Part shown: positions 26,768 to 35,588 of the stretch, piece by piece
Position numbering within the stretch: the stretch's first letter is position 1
How the letters are laid out: every line of letters starts with the position of its first letter
Assembly: GCF_034555375.1 (NCBI RefSeq)
Contig: NZ_CP140706.1
Coordinates: forward strand, 3,525,001 to 3,589,000
Direction of reading: 5' to 3'
Length of the DNA stretch: 64,000 bases
Source: Pseudomonas sp. B33.4
Lineage (GTDB): Bacteria > Pseudomonadota > Gammaproteobacteria > Pseudomonadales > Pseudomonadaceae
The notes under the pieces: generated by a model
Seen by the model: only the letters and a program-made list of their open reading frames with translations
Told to the model about the DNA's origin: nothing
The model's database searches: none
Program-made: the position numbers and the translations under genes

Positions 26768-29700
26768 CTACTCTCCACCAAGATCGGAAAAGGGTTTAAG
26801 CCCCGTCAATAACCCATACAAACCGTGCAACGGCACGGGCAGCCACGTGGGGCGATTTTCGGCTTCATAGGCCACTTCATAGGCCGCCTTCTCCAGGCCG
26901 AACAACGCCAGCGCGGCGTCGGCACCTTCAGGATCTTGCCAGGCATGCTCAAGACTAGCTGCCGCCCGGCGATATGCCTGCACAAATGCCTCGCGGGCCT
27001 CACGCAAATAGCGCTCGGCGACCAGACGCCGCGCGGTTTCAGACTCGGCGCTGTGGTCAACGTTATGCACGTTGATGGTCATCGCCGCCGCGTAATCGAA
27101 CGAGCGCAGCACGCCGCTGACATCCTTGTACGGGCTGTGTTTGCCACGGCGCTCGCTCAATGGCCGCGCCGGTTCGCCCTCGAAGTCGATCAGATAGGCA
27201 TCGCCCTTGATCACCAGCACCTGGCCCAGATGCAGGTCGCCGTGGACGCGGATACGCAAGCCACCCGTGGCTTTTTTCGCCAGATCCTGCACGTGGGCGA
27301 GGATGGTTTTCTTCTCGTCGACCAGCCGTTTCACCAGTTTCTGATCCGCTGCGCTGAGTTCGCCCTGATGCTGCTTGAGCAGTTTCAAGGCGTGCTCGAC
27401 CTGAGCGACGACATCCTTGCCCGTGGCCTGCATGTCTTTGGCCGTCGACACCTGCGGCGCGAAGTCGGCATTGTCGGTTGGCGCAGCAAGCACCTGATGC
27501 ATTTCGCCCAGACGCTGGCCGAGCATGCCGGCAAAATCCTTCAATTCACCCAGCGCGTTGTAATGCTGCTCCTGTTCGGACATGGCATCGGCGAGTTCAT
27601 CACGCAGCGCCCGTTCGAGGTTATTCTGCGTCCATTCCCACGCATCGCCCTGATTGCTCAAGTAACCCTGAGCGATCATCAGCAGATTGTCTTCGCCCTT
27701 GGCATCGCGGCGAATCACCGAGCCGAGCAGCGGAGAGATATTGGCAAATCCGGCCTCGGTCAGGTAAGCGCTCATCTCCAGTTCCGGGTGTACGCCAGAA
27801 GCGACTTTACGTATCAGCTTGAGCACCAGACTGTTGCCGATCACCACCGAACTGTTCGATTGCTCGGCGGACAGATAACGCACTTCCGACTCTGCACCCA
27901 GGCCGAGTTTTTCCAGATGCAGCGTCGGCGCAAAGCGGATTTCGCCCTCAGCCGACTCCAGCACGGTGTTGTTCTGCATGCCTTGCAGCACTGCGCGAAC
28001 AAACGCTTCAAGGCTGAACGCGTCGGTGATCAGACCGACTTGTCGTACACGGCGTACACGGGACAGAGCCAATTGCTGCGGCAACGCCGGGCCGACCTGA
28101 TCTTCGGCAATAAAACCAAACGGCAATTGATAGCGACTGGTCTGCCCGCCGCTGGTGACTTCGATTTCGCTGAGCAGCACCGGATGCTGGGCATCGCCGA
28201 AGCGCACGCCGTAGGCCAGATGCACTTTGTCGATGGCCGCATCCTTGCCGGCGAACCAGCGACGGTTCTGCAACCAGCTCGGCAGAATGTTTTGCTCCAG
28301 CGTCGTGCGCGACGGCGCTTCGAGCAATTCTTCCATGCGTTTTTTCAGCACCAGCGTGGTGAAGTCCGGCAGGCTCTGCGCCGGTTCAACGTGCCAGCTT
28401 GGCATCTGGTTTTCTGCCGCGAGGGCGAACCAATAGAAACCGTACGGCGCCAACGTCAGGAGAAAATTCAACTGACCAATCGGCGGGAAAGCGTTACCGC
28501 CAAGCATCTCCACCGGCACCATACCGACGTAGGCCGACAGGTCCAGCTCCACCGCTTGCGCACTGCGCGAGACGTTGGCCACGCAGAGGATAATTTCGTG
28601 CTTGCCGTCGGCGTCGGTAAATTCGCGGGTGTAGGCCAGCACCCGGCGGTTGTTCGGTGACAGCATCTTCAAGGTGCCACGGCCAAAGGCCTTGGACTGC
28701 TTGCGCACCGCCAGCAGACGCCGGGTCCAGTTCAGCAGCGAATGCGGGTCGCCGGATTGGGTTTCGACGTTGACCGACAAGTAGCCATATTGCGGATCCA
28801 TGATCGGCGGCAGCACCAGGCTGGCCGGGTCAGCGCGGGAGAAGCCGCCATTGCGGTCGATCGACCATTGCATCGGTGTGCGTACACCATCGCGGTCGCC
28901 GAGGTAGATATTGTCGCCCATGCCGATCTCGTCGCCGTAATACAAGGTCGGCGTGCCGGGCATCGACAGCAGCAGGCTGTTGAGCAATTCGATGCGGCGG
29001 CGGTCGCGCTCCATCAATGGCGCCAGACGCCGACGAATACCGAGGTTGATCCGCGCACGGCGGTCAGCGGCGTAGTAATTCCACAGGTAGTCGCGTTCCT
29101 TGTCGGTGACCATCTCCAGCGTCAGTTCATCGTGGTTGCGCAGGAAAATCGCCCATTGGCAGTTGGCGGGAATTTCCGGGGTCTGGCGAAGAATGTCGGT
29201 GATCGGGAAGCGATCTTCCTGGGCCAGCGCCATGTACATGCGCGGCATCAGCGGGAAGTGGAAGGCCATGTGGCATTCGTCGCCATTGAGGCCCGCGGCA
29301 TCGGTGTCGCCGAAATACAGCTGCGTGTCTTCCGGCCATTGGTTGGCCTCGGCAAGCAGCATGCGGTCGGGATAATTGGCGTCGATCTCGGCGCGGATCT
29401 GCTTGAGGACGTCGTGAGTCTCAGGCAGGTTTTCGTTGTTGGTGCCGTCGCGCTCGATCAGGTACGGAATCGCGTCGAGGCGCAAGCCGTCGATGCCCAT
29501 GTCCAGCCAGTAGCGCATCACCGACAGCACGGCTTTCATCACTTGCGGGTTGTCGAAGTTCAGATCCGGTTGGTGCGAATAAAAACGGTGCCAGAAGTAT
29601 TGGCCGGCGACCGGATCCCAGGTCCAGTTGGATTTTTCCGTGTCGAGGAAAATGATCCGCGTGCCATCGTATTTCTGATCGTCATCCGACCACACATAGA

Positions 29701-30109
29701 AGTCCCGCGCCGCCGAACCCGGTTTGGCCTTGCGTGCACGCTGGAACCACGGGTGCTGGTCCGAGGTGTGATTGATGACCAGCTCGGTGATCACCCGCAA
29801 GCCGCATTTGTGCGCCTCGGCGATAAAACGCTTGGCGTCAGCCATGGTCCCGTAATCGCTGTGCACGCCACGGTATTCGGCGATGTCGTAGCCGTCATCG
29901 CGGCGTGGCGAGGGGTAGAACGGCAATAGCCAGATAGTGTTGACGCCGAGGTCGGCGATGTAATCGAGTTTGGCGATCAGGCCGGGAAAGTCGCCGATCC
30001 CGTCATTGTTGGAGTCGAAAAATGATTTGACGTGAACTTGATAGATCACCGCGTCCTTGTACCAGAGCGGGTCTTTGATGAAGGTGGCTGCCTTGGGTTT
30101 CTTCGCCAT
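26768..30109 (-). CDS. treS: Trehalose synthase fused to maltokinase
   Basis: The product has 1113 residues. The N-terminal GH13 part (about 1-550) is trehalose synthase: [19 protein letters not shown] at the start, with Asp212 ([16 protein letters not shown]), Glu254 ([10 protein letters not shown]) and Asp327 ([11 protein letters not shown]). The C-terminal part (about 580-1113) is the maltokinase (Pep2) domain with the kinase motifs [11 protein letters not shown] and [12 protein letters not shown]. The fusion interconverts trehalose and maltose and phosphorylates maltose to maltose 1-phosphate, the GlgE substrate. AGGAG lies 7 nt before the ATG. A REP pair separates it from glgE. Confidence 0.96.
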   Translation of the reverse strand: MAKKPKAATFIKDPLWYKDAVIYQVHVKSFFDSNNDGIGDFPGLIAKLDYIADLGVNTIWLLPFYPSPRRDDGYDIAEYRGVHSDYGTMADAKRFIAEAHKCGLRVITELVINHTSDQHPWFQRARKAKPGSAARDFYVWSDDDQKYDGTRIIFLDTEKSNWTWDPVAGQYFWHRFYSHQPDLNFDNPQVMKAVLSVMRYWLDMGIDGLRLDAIPYLIERDGTNNENLPETHDVLKQIRAEIDANYPDRMLLAEANQWPEDTQLYFGDTDAAGLNGDECHMAFHFPLMPRMYMALAQEDRFPITDILRQTPEIPANCQWAIFLRNHDELTLEMVTDKERDYLWNYYAADRRARINLGIRRRLAPLMERDRRRIELLNSLLLSMPGTPTLYYGDEIGMGDNIYLGDRDGVRTPMQWSIDRNGGFSRADPASLVLPPIMDPQYGYLSVNVETQSGDPHSLLNWTRRLLAVRKQSKAFGRGTLKMLSPNNRRVLAYTREFTDADGKHEIILCVANVSRSAQAVELDLSAYVGMVPVEMLGGNAFPPIGQLNFLLTLAPYGFYWFALAAENQMPSWHVEPAQSLPDFTTLVLKKRMEELLEAPSRTTLEQNILPSWLQNRRWFAGKDAAIDKVHLAYGVRFGDAQHPVLLSEIEVTSGGQTSRYQLPFGFIAEDQVGPALPQQLALSRVRRVRQVGLITDAFSLEAFVRAVLQGMQNNTVLESAEGEIRFAPTLHLEKLGLGAESEVRYLSAEQSNSSVVIGNSLVLKLIRKVASGVHPELEMSAYLTEAGFANISPLLGSVIRRDAKGEDNLLMIAQGYLSNQGDAWEWTQNNLERALRDELADAMSEQEQHYNALGELKDFAGMLGQRLGEMHQVLAAPTDNADFAPQVSTAKDMQATGKDVVAQVEHALKLLKQHQGELSAADQKLVKRLVDEKKTILAHVQDLAKKATGGLRIRVHGDLHLGQVLVIKGDAYLIDFEGEPARPLSERRGKHSPYKDVSGVLRSFDYAAAMTINVHNVDHSAESETARRLVAERYLREAREAFVQAYRRAAASLEHAWQDPEGADAALALFGLEKAAYEVAYEAENRPTWLPVPLHGLYGLLTGLKPFSDLGGE

Positions 30110-30176
30110 GTGAAACTCCTGTTCAATTCTAGAAAAGCCGCGAGCCGATCACCTGACTCGAAAACGCTGAGCAACC

Positions 30177-30267
30177 TGTAGGAGTGAGCCTGCTCGCGAT
30201 CGCGGTTTCATATTCGGCAGAGTTGTCGCCTGCAAGATTGCTATCGCGAGCAGGCTCACTCCTACAA
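30177..30267. repeat. REP pair inside the glgE-treS operon
   Basis: Two inverted GTAGGAGTGAG-type copies with GTAGG ends outward lie in the gap between the glgE stop and the treS start. It can stabilise the upstream glgE message or lower treS-glgB expression. Confidence 0.92.
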
Positions 30268-30278
30268 TGGATCTGTGT

Positions 30279-32273
30279 TCAGGCAGTGATTCGCCAGATG
30301 CCGAACGGCTGATACGCCGGGTCCAGGCGCATGAACTGGTATTTGCCATGCCAGTCCCAGCGATGCCCGTTCATCAAATCCTCGCCGTGGGTCGTCGCAT
30401 CGTCAGGCAAGCCCATTTCCCACAGCGGCAGTTCGAAATTCGCTTCCTGCACGTTGTGCGGATCGAGGCTGACCGCCACCAAAATGAAGTTGCTGCCGTC
30501 AAAGCTGCGCTTGCCGAAGTACAGAATGTTGTCGTTCCACGCGTTGTAGATCTTCAGACCCAAGTGCGTGTGTAGCGCCGGGTTCTGCCGACGAATGCGG
30601 TTGAGCTGGGCGATCTCGGCAATGATGTTGCCGGGCGCGGTGAAGTCGCGGACGCGGATTTCGTATTTCTCCGAGTCGAGGTATTCCTCCTTGCCCGGCA
30701 CCGGCGCCGACTCACACAGTTCGAAACCCGAGTACATGCCCCACAGGCCTGAACCCATGGTTGCCAGCGCGGCGCGGATCAAAAAGCCCGGACGCCCGGA
30801 TTCGTGCAGGAACGCCGGGTTGATGTCCGGCGTATTGACGAAGAAATTCGGCCGGTAGCATTCGCGCCACGGCGATTCATTCAGCTCGGTGAAATACGTC
30901 GCCAGTTCTGCTTTGCTGTTACGCCAGGTGAAATAGGTATAGCTCTGGGTGTAACCGACCTTGCCCAGGCGCGCCATCATGGCCGGCGTGGTAAATGCCT
31001 CGGCGAGGAAGATCACTTCCGGGTACAGCGCCCGCACATCAGCGATCAGCCATTGCCAGAACGGCAGCGGTTTGGTGTGCGGATTGTCAACGCGGAAGAT
31101 CTTCACGCCCTCTTCGACCCAGCCAATGACGATGTCGCGCAATTCGACCCACAGGCTCGGAATCGCATCTGGCGCATAGAAATCGACGTTGACGATGTCC
31201 TGATATTTCTTCGGCGGGTTCTCGGCATATTTGATCGTGCCGTCGGGCCGCCAGTTGAACCAGCCCGGATGCTGCTTGAGCCACGGGTGGTCCTGAGAAC
31301 ACTGGATAGCAAAATCGAGAGCGATTTCCAGGCCGTGATCGGCAGCAGCGGCCACCAGTCGGCGGAAGTCCTCGCGGGTACCGAGTTGCGAATGAATCGC
31401 CTCGTGACCGCCCTCCTCGCTGCCGATCGCATAAGGACTGCCCGGATCCTCCGGTCCCGCTGTCAGGGAGTTATTGCGACCTTTGCGGTGGGCGCGGCCG
31501 ATCGGGTGGATCGGCGTGAAGTACAGCACGTCGAAGCCCATGTCCTGAATCATCGGCAGGCGCGAGTGCACGTCGTTAAAAGTGCCATGGCGGCGGGGAT
31601 CGTCGGTCATCGAGCGCGGAAACAGTTCGTACCAACTGGCGAATTCAGCCAGTTCGCGTTCGACGTCCATCGGGAACTCAGGACTGACGCTCAAGTAGGC
31701 GCGGTGATCGGCTTCCGCCATCAACAGCGCACTGCGCGAGTGCAGAAACAGTGCGACTTGCTCGGTTTCGAGCAGGCCGGACAACTCATGGTGCAAGGCA
31801 GCCAGTTGCTCACTGAGCTGACCTTCGCTGCGTTCGGCGGCCTGTTGCACCATCGTCCGGCCTTCCTGCAGCTCCAGTGAGACAGGGACGGCGGCGTTGT
31901 GCTTCTTCTCCAGTTCATACTGAAAACTGGCGAAGTGATCGATCCACGCTTCGATGCAATACAGGTAGCGACCCTGATGCTCAGGGCGGAACTGGCCTTG
32001 CCAGCCGTTATTGCCCTGATCGGCCATGACTTCGCTTTGCCAAGTCTCCTCGCCTTCCTCGCGCCAGCGGATGCGCACGGCGAGTTTGTCGTGGCCGTCG
32101 GCAAACACCTTGCTGGTGACCACCACTTCGCGGCCGGCAATCGACTTCACGGCGAACTGCCCGCCATCAAGCGTCGGCATGGTGTTTTCGATGACAATGC
32201 GCGGCAGCAGCAACGCCTGCGACAGCGGCATGTGCGGGTTGTAGCTCAGCTCTGAGGGTTTTTCAGCAGTCAT
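30279..32273 (-). CDS. glgE: Alpha-1,4-glucan:maltose-1-phosphate maltosyltransferase
   Basis: The product has 664 residues. The start at 32273 has AAGGAGAG 7 nt upstream; the frame is open for 18 more codons to 32327 without such a site. Family blocks are LPRIVIENTMPTLDGGQFAVK near the N-terminus, YFTPIHPIGRAHRKGRNN, and the nucleophile Asp396 in KIFRVDNPHTKPLPFW with Glu425 in FLAEAFTTP. Further on, VNTPDINPAFL carries the third acidic residue. The enzyme extends alpha-glucan by maltose units from maltose 1-phosphate, which TreS/maltokinase provides. It is the promoter-proximal gene of the minus-strand operon. Confidence 0.96.
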   Translation of the reverse strand: MTAEKPSELSYNPHMPLSQALLLPRIVIENTMPTLDGGQFAVKSIAGREVVVTSKVFADGHDKLAVRIRWREEGEETWQSEVMADQGNNGWQGQFRPEHQGRYLYCIEAWIDHFASFQYELEKKHNAAVPVSLELQEGRTMVQQAAERSEGQLSEQLAALHHELSGLLETEQVALFLHSRSALLMAEADHRAYLSVSPEFPMDVERELAEFASWYELFPRSMTDDPRRHGTFNDVHSRLPMIQDMGFDVLYFTPIHPIGRAHRKGRNNSLTAGPEDPGSPYAIGSEEGGHEAIHSQLGTREDFRRLVAAAADHGLEIALDFAIQCSQDHPWLKQHPGWFNWRPDGTIKYAENPPKKYQDIVNVDFYAPDAIPSLWVELRDIVIGWVEEGVKIFRVDNPHTKPLPFWQWLIADVRALYPEVIFLAEAFTTPAMMARLGKVGYTQSYTYFTWRNSKAELATYFTELNESPWRECYRPNFFVNTPDINPAFLHESGRPGFLIRAALATMGSGLWGMYSGFELCESAPVPGKEEYLDSEKYEIRVRDFTAPGNIIAEIAQLNRIRRQNPALHTHLGLKIYNAWNDNILYFGKRSFDGSNFILVAVSLDPHNVQEANFELPLWEMGLPDDATTHGEDLMNGHRWDWHGKYQFMRLDPAYQPFGIWRITA

Positions 32274-32363
32274 TGAGCATCTCTCCTTAACGCCCCAAGG
32301 ACGCTCTTGTGCCGGATCAGTGTTCACAACGTTGCACCTGCCCCGTCATGAACTCACTTAGGT

Positions 32364-32391
32364 TCCGAGCGACCGCCGCCGGGAAAAGTTC
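32364..32391 (-). promoter_or_regulatory. Candidate AlgU (sigma-22/RpoE-type) promoter of glgE-treS-glgB
   Basis: On the minus strand GAACTT (32386-32391) is followed by exactly 17 nt and TCGGA (32364-32368). This fits the AlgU consensus GAACTT-N16/17-TCtgA. The predicted start site is near 32357, leaving a leader of about 80 nt before glgE. AlgU governs envelope and osmotic stress responses, which suits trehalose and glucan metabolism. Confidence 0.6.
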
Positions 32392-32490
32392 AGATGAAAT
32401 TGCCGTGTCAGAAAAGCGGATCGAATTGTGCGCAGGGTGGTCAATCCACTTAAGCACTTCTCACGCCATGTGCCACACGGAGGTCAACAG

Positions 32491-32649
32491 ATGAACATCC
32501 CGATCCCGGCCGAAACGCCTGATCCGAACATCGACAAACCCACTCTTCCCGAGACCGAGCCGCAACCGATTCCCGAACAGGAACCGCCCGGCACCACGCC
32601 ACCGCCTAAGGAAGAACCGCCGAGCACGATGCCACCCGTGATCGTCTGA
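32491..32649 (+). CDS. Small Pro/Glu-rich protein
   Basis: The product has 52 residues: MNIPIPAETPDPN followed by Pro-Glu-rich sequence (EPQPIPEQEPPGTTPPPKEE) ending in PPVIV. A strong GGAGG at 32479-32483, 7 nt before the ATG, supports translation. It is acidic, with no Cys or aromatic residues, and is probably disordered. I do not recognise a function. It is divergent from glgE, sharing the intergenic region that carries the AlgU-like promoter, so it may share stress control. Confidence 0.6.
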   Translation: MNIPIPAETPDPNIDKPTLPETEPQPIPEQEPPGTTPPPKEEPPSTMPPVIV

Positions 32650-32664
32650 ATCCGCTACCGCTCA

Positions 32665-32750
32665 TGTAGGAGCTGCCGAAGGCTGCGATCTGTTGATTTT
32701 GTCTTTTAAAAGCCAGATCAACAGATCGCAGCCTTCGGCAGTTCCTACAG
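32665..32750. repeat. Inverted repeat of the 'GCTGCCGAAGGCTGCGATC' family
   Basis: Two arms of about 35 bp begin GTAGGAGCTGCC and include GCTGCGATC; the loop is short and AT-rich. This is a second pseudomonad palindrome family, unrelated in core to the REP type. It lies between the convergent small gene and the MgtC gene. Confidence 0.88.
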
Positions 32751-32766
32751 GGATAGTTCGGCGTGG

Positions 32767-33279
32767 TTACAGGTGATCGTTCTTCTGCTCATCTTTTTCG
32801 AACAGGCGTACGATGCGCGGCATCACGCTAAAAATTGCCAGCGCCAGAAAGGTACTGAGCAGCGCCGTCGCCTCCCTGCCCAGCCCGGCCGCGACGCCAA
32901 TGGCCGCCGTCATCCACAGCCCGGCAGCCGTGGTCAGGCCTTTGACATGACCTTCATCGCCTTCCTTGTTTTTCAGGATAGTCCCGGCACCGAGAAAGCC
33001 GATCCCGGCAATCACCCCCTGCACCACCCGGCTCATCGCATCGGACTCGGCCCCGGACGTCTGCGGCACCAGTACAAACAACGCCGCCCCCAGCGCCACC
33101 AACATATGCGTGCGCACCCCGGCAGCCTTGCCCTTGTGCTCGCGCTCGAAGCCAAGAATTCCGCCCAGCACCGCCGCCATCAGCAGGCGCACGGTAATGC
33201 GCGTCAATTGCGAAGCATCGCCAACGTCGGCGAACTCCGCTTGCAGGGTTTCCCACACTTCATGCCACCACGCGTTCAT
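32767..33279 (-). CDS. MgtC/SapB family membrane protein
   Basis: The product has 170 residues with four to five hydrophobic segments. Family motifs are LLMAAVLGGILGFEREHKGKAAGVRTHMLVALGAALF, VVQGVIAGIGFLGAGTILK and VKGLTTAAGLWMTAAIGVAAGLG. It is the short form without the C-terminal cytosolic domain of virulence MgtC. MgtC proteins modulate membrane ATPase/potential and help growth at low magnesium; a transport role is not proven. AAGGAC precedes the ATG. Confidence 0.9.
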   Translation of the reverse strand: MNAWWHEVWETLQAEFADVGDASQLTRITVRLLMAAVLGGILGFEREHKGKAAGVRTHMLVALGAALFVLVPQTSGAESDAMSRVVQGVIAGIGFLGAGTILKNKEGDEGHVKGLTTAAGLWMTAAIGVAAGLGREATALLSTFLALAIFSVMPRIVRLFEKDEQKNDHL

Positions 33280-33401
33280 CGTGCAGTCCTTGTTATTGGG
33301 TCTATAGAGGATGGACAGCGGCGACCATTAATCAGTTGCGCAGAACGATCGGCGCAGCGTGCGCCCTAACCTTTCAGACACCCCTGAAAAAGGACAGCCC
33401 C

Positions 33402-33650
33402 ATGCCGCTTCGAGTCGATGAATCCAATCCCGAACAAAAAGTGTGTTTTTTCACTGTCGAGAATGGCGAGGAAATTCGCATTTGCGACACCTTGGAAGTG
33501 CGCACGGATAGCGACATAGCCATGTCTTTCGTGGAAATCGAAGGTCGCCGCGTCTATGTGACCGAATCAGAAGCCGACGCCCTCACCGTCGCAGGCGCCA
33601 AGGACGGACGCAAACACCTGAAAGCCGACGAGAGTGATTCGGTGATTTGA
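33402..33650 (+). CDS. Small acidic protein, possibly DUF3203-like
   Basis: The product has 82 residues from ATG 33402, which follows AAAAGGACAG; the frame is open from 33336 but without a ribosome site there. The sequence has VEIEGRRVYVTESEADALTVAGAKDGRKH, a pattern I associate with short Pseudomonas DUF3203 proteins, but the match is from memory. It has no membrane segment. Function unknown. A strong hairpin follows the stop codon. Confidence 0.6.
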   Translation: MPLRVDESNPEQKVCFFTVENGEEIRICDTLEVRTDSDIAMSFVEIEGRRVYVTESEADALTVAGAKDGRKHLKADESDSVI

Positions 33651-33670
33651 CTGACCTTGATCAACACCGC

Positions 33671-33699
33671 GCGCAAACGTCTGCGATAGGCGTTTGCGC
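33671..33699 (+). terminator. Stem-loop after the 82-residue protein gene
   Basis: GCGCAAACG (33671-33679) pairs perfectly with CGTTTGCGC (33691-33699) around an 11-nt loop, 21 bp after the stop codon. No T-run follows, so it would be a weak or factor-assisted terminator, or an mRNA 3'-end stabiliser. Confidence 0.45.
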
Positions 33700-33845
33700 C
33701 CACGTCTGCGGGCTGCTTCAAGTTGTCGCAGGCGCTGCGCAGAATCTCATCTGATCTGCTTTTTATTGAAATACCTGAGTCTGTTATGCAAACAGATCGA
33801 CGCTCATAGTGCTCTGGCCTGATGGAGGCTGATGAGCGAATAACC

Positions 33846-35276
33846 ATGAGCGAACAAATCCCCGTCCGAACCGTAGAAGCATCTCCCACTATAAAAAGCA
33901 TACCCGCACGCCCAATGAAGGCGACGGCCAAATCCAGCGACAACCAGATTCACACCCGCAGCTTCACCGGCCTGTTCCGCACCCTGCGCATGAGCGGCGC
34001 GGGTTTTCTGTTTGTGCTGTTTTTCGGCACCGTGTGGCTGAACTGGGGCGGACGTCAGGCAGTGCTCTGGGATCTTTCCGAAAGCAAATTCCACATCTTC
34101 GGCGCGACGTTCTGGCCGCAGGATTTCATCCTGCTCTCGGCGCTGCTGATCATCGCCGCGTTCGGCCTGTTCGCCATTACCGTGTTTGCCGGTCGGGTCT
34201 GGTGCGGCTACACCTGCCCACAAAGTTCATGGACGTGGATCTTCATGTGGTGCGAGAAGATCACCGAAGGCGAGCGCAACCAGCGCATCAAACTGCAAGC
34301 CGCACCCTGGAGCCTGAACAAACTGGCGCGCCGCGCGGCCAAGCACACTTTGTGGCTGGCGATCAGCGTAATGACCGGCCTGACCTTCGTCGGTTATTTC
34401 ACCCCGATCCGGCCATTGGCTGAAGAATTGCTAACCCTGCAAATCGGCGGTGTCAGCTTGTTCTGGGTGCTGTTCTTCGCTGCGGCGACGTACATCAACG
34501 CCGGCTGGTTGCGTGAAGCGGTGTGCATGCACATGTGCCCGTATGCGCGGTTCCAGAGCGTGATGTTCGACAAGGACACCCTGGCGATTTCCTACGACGT
34601 GGCCCGTGGCGAGAACCGTGGACCGCGTAAACGCGACGTGAAACCAGTTGAAGCCGGTCTGGGTGATTGCATTGACTGCCAGTTGTGCGTGCAGGTCTGC
34701 CCGACCGGCATCGACATCCGCGACGGCTTGCAGATGGAGTGCATCGGTTGCGCCGCATGCATCGACGCCTGCGACTCGATCATGGACAAAATGAATTATC
34801 CGCGCGGCTTGATCCGCTACAGTTCAGAGCGCGAATTGCAGGGTGGCAAGACCCATCTGCTGCGTCCGCGCCTGATCGGCTACACCGTGGTGCTGGTGGC
34901 GATGATCGGCGCGCTGGCTCTGGCGTTGATCGAGCGACCGATGGTGTCGCTGGACGTGACCAAGGATCGCGGGCTGTTCCGCGAGAACGGTCAGGGCCAG
35001 ATCGAAAACATCTATAGCCTCAAAGTCATCAACAAGACCCAGCAGCGTCAGGATTACCACCTGAGCCTGGTCGACGGCGATGGCTTCCAGTTGCAAGGCA
35101 AGACCGAGTTGAGCCTGGCACCGGGGGAAATTGTCGATGTGCCGGTGTCGGTGGCGATGACCACAGAACGCCCGGCCAGCAGCTCGCAGACCTTGAGTTT
35201 CAAGATTGCCGACAGTGATGAGCCTGAGGTTTACAGCGTGGCGAAGAGCAGGTTTGTGGCGCCGATGAATCGTTGA
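33846..35276 (+). CDS. ccoG: CcoG-family iron-sulfur membrane protein
   Basis: The product has 476 residues. The start at 33846 begins MSEQIPVR; the codons before it lack a ribosome site. It has several transmembrane segments, the motifs WCGYTCPQSSWTWIF and CMHMCPYARFQSVM, and two 4Fe-4S ferredoxin motifs starting at Cys275 (CIDCQLCVQVCP) and Cys299 (CIGCAACIDACD), then a C-terminal Ig-like periplasmic domain. CcoG (RdxA/FixG) is thought to reduce Cu(II) for assembly of the CuB site of cbb3 oxidase. It stands alone here, without ccoNOP or ccoHIS. Confidence 0.9.
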   Translation: MSEQIPVRTVEASPTIKSIPARPMKATAKSSDNQIHTRSFTGLFRTLRMSGAGFLFVLFFGTVWLNWGGRQAVLWDLSESKFHIFGATFWPQDFILLSALLIIAAFGLFAITVFAGRVWCGYTCPQSSWTWIFMWCEKITEGERNQRIKLQAAPWSLNKLARRAAKHTLWLAISVMTGLTFVGYFTPIRPLAEELLTLQIGGVSLFWVLFFAAATYINAGWLREAVCMHMCPYARFQSVMFDKDTLAISYDVARGENRGPRKRDVKPVEAGLGDCIDCQLCVQVCPTGIDIRDGLQMECIGCAACIDACDSIMDKMNYPRGLIRYSSERELQGGKTHLLRPRLIGYTVVLVAMIGALALALIERPMVSLDVTKDRGLFRENGQGQIENIYSLKVINKTQQRQDYHLSLVDGDGFQLQGKTELSLAPGEIVDVPVSVAMTTERPASSSQTLSFKIADSDEPEVYSVAKSRFVAPMNR

Positions 35277-35292
35277 TCCCTTAGAATCCGCT

Positions 35293-35540
35293 CCCTCACC
35301 CCAGCCCTCTCCCAGGGGTAGAGGGAGCCGACCGAGGTGTCTGTCGCTAGACATCGACCTGACAGACCGAGTCGATTGTGGATTCAGCAAAACATTTTCA
35401 GGCCGAGTCGATTGTGGATTCAGCAAAGCACTTTCAGGTCGAGTCGATTGTGGATTCAGCAAAGCACTTTCAGGTCGGTGTATTTAGCAAGCATCCCCCA
35501 ATCAGTCCCCTCTCCCTCTGGGAGAGGGCTAGGGTGAGGG
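35293..35540. repeat. Composite inverted-repeat element with a 36-bp tandem repeat inside
   Basis: The outer arms are near-inverted copies: CCCTCACCCCAGCCCTCTCC from 35293 on the left and GGAGAGGGCTAGGGTGAGGG at 35521-35540 on the right. The interior holds three consecutive 36-bp units at 35368-35403, 35404-35439 and 35440-35475, each starting CGAGTCGATTGTGGATTCAG. Units 2 and 3 are identical; unit 1 has a few changes. It has the look of a non-autonomous MITE-like repeat with an internal expansion. It fills the gap of 312 bases between ccoG and the regulator gene. Confidence 0.85.
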
Positions 35541-35588
35541 GCAGTTCCCCTGACACACCTCATCATCAACCAGCACCAAGGCTCCTCG

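Noticed and set aside
26825..28660. Open frame of 611 codons on the plus strand opposite treS
   Set aside because: Antisense to the maltokinase part of treS, with no ribosome site and no recognisable domain.
33660..33672. TTGATCAA near 33658 as an ANR/FNR site for ccoG
   Set aside because: The two half-sites are directly joined without the 4-nt spacer that ANR needs, and it lies before a hairpin of the upstream gene.
33784..33798. CTGTTATGCAAACAG as a LexA box
   Set aside because: The spacing between CTG and CAG is 9 instead of 10, and the neighbouring genes are not SOS genes.
35368..35475. Tandem 36-bp units resembling a short CRISPR array
   Set aside because: The units are contiguous without spacers and lie within a larger inverted-repeat element; no cas genes are present.
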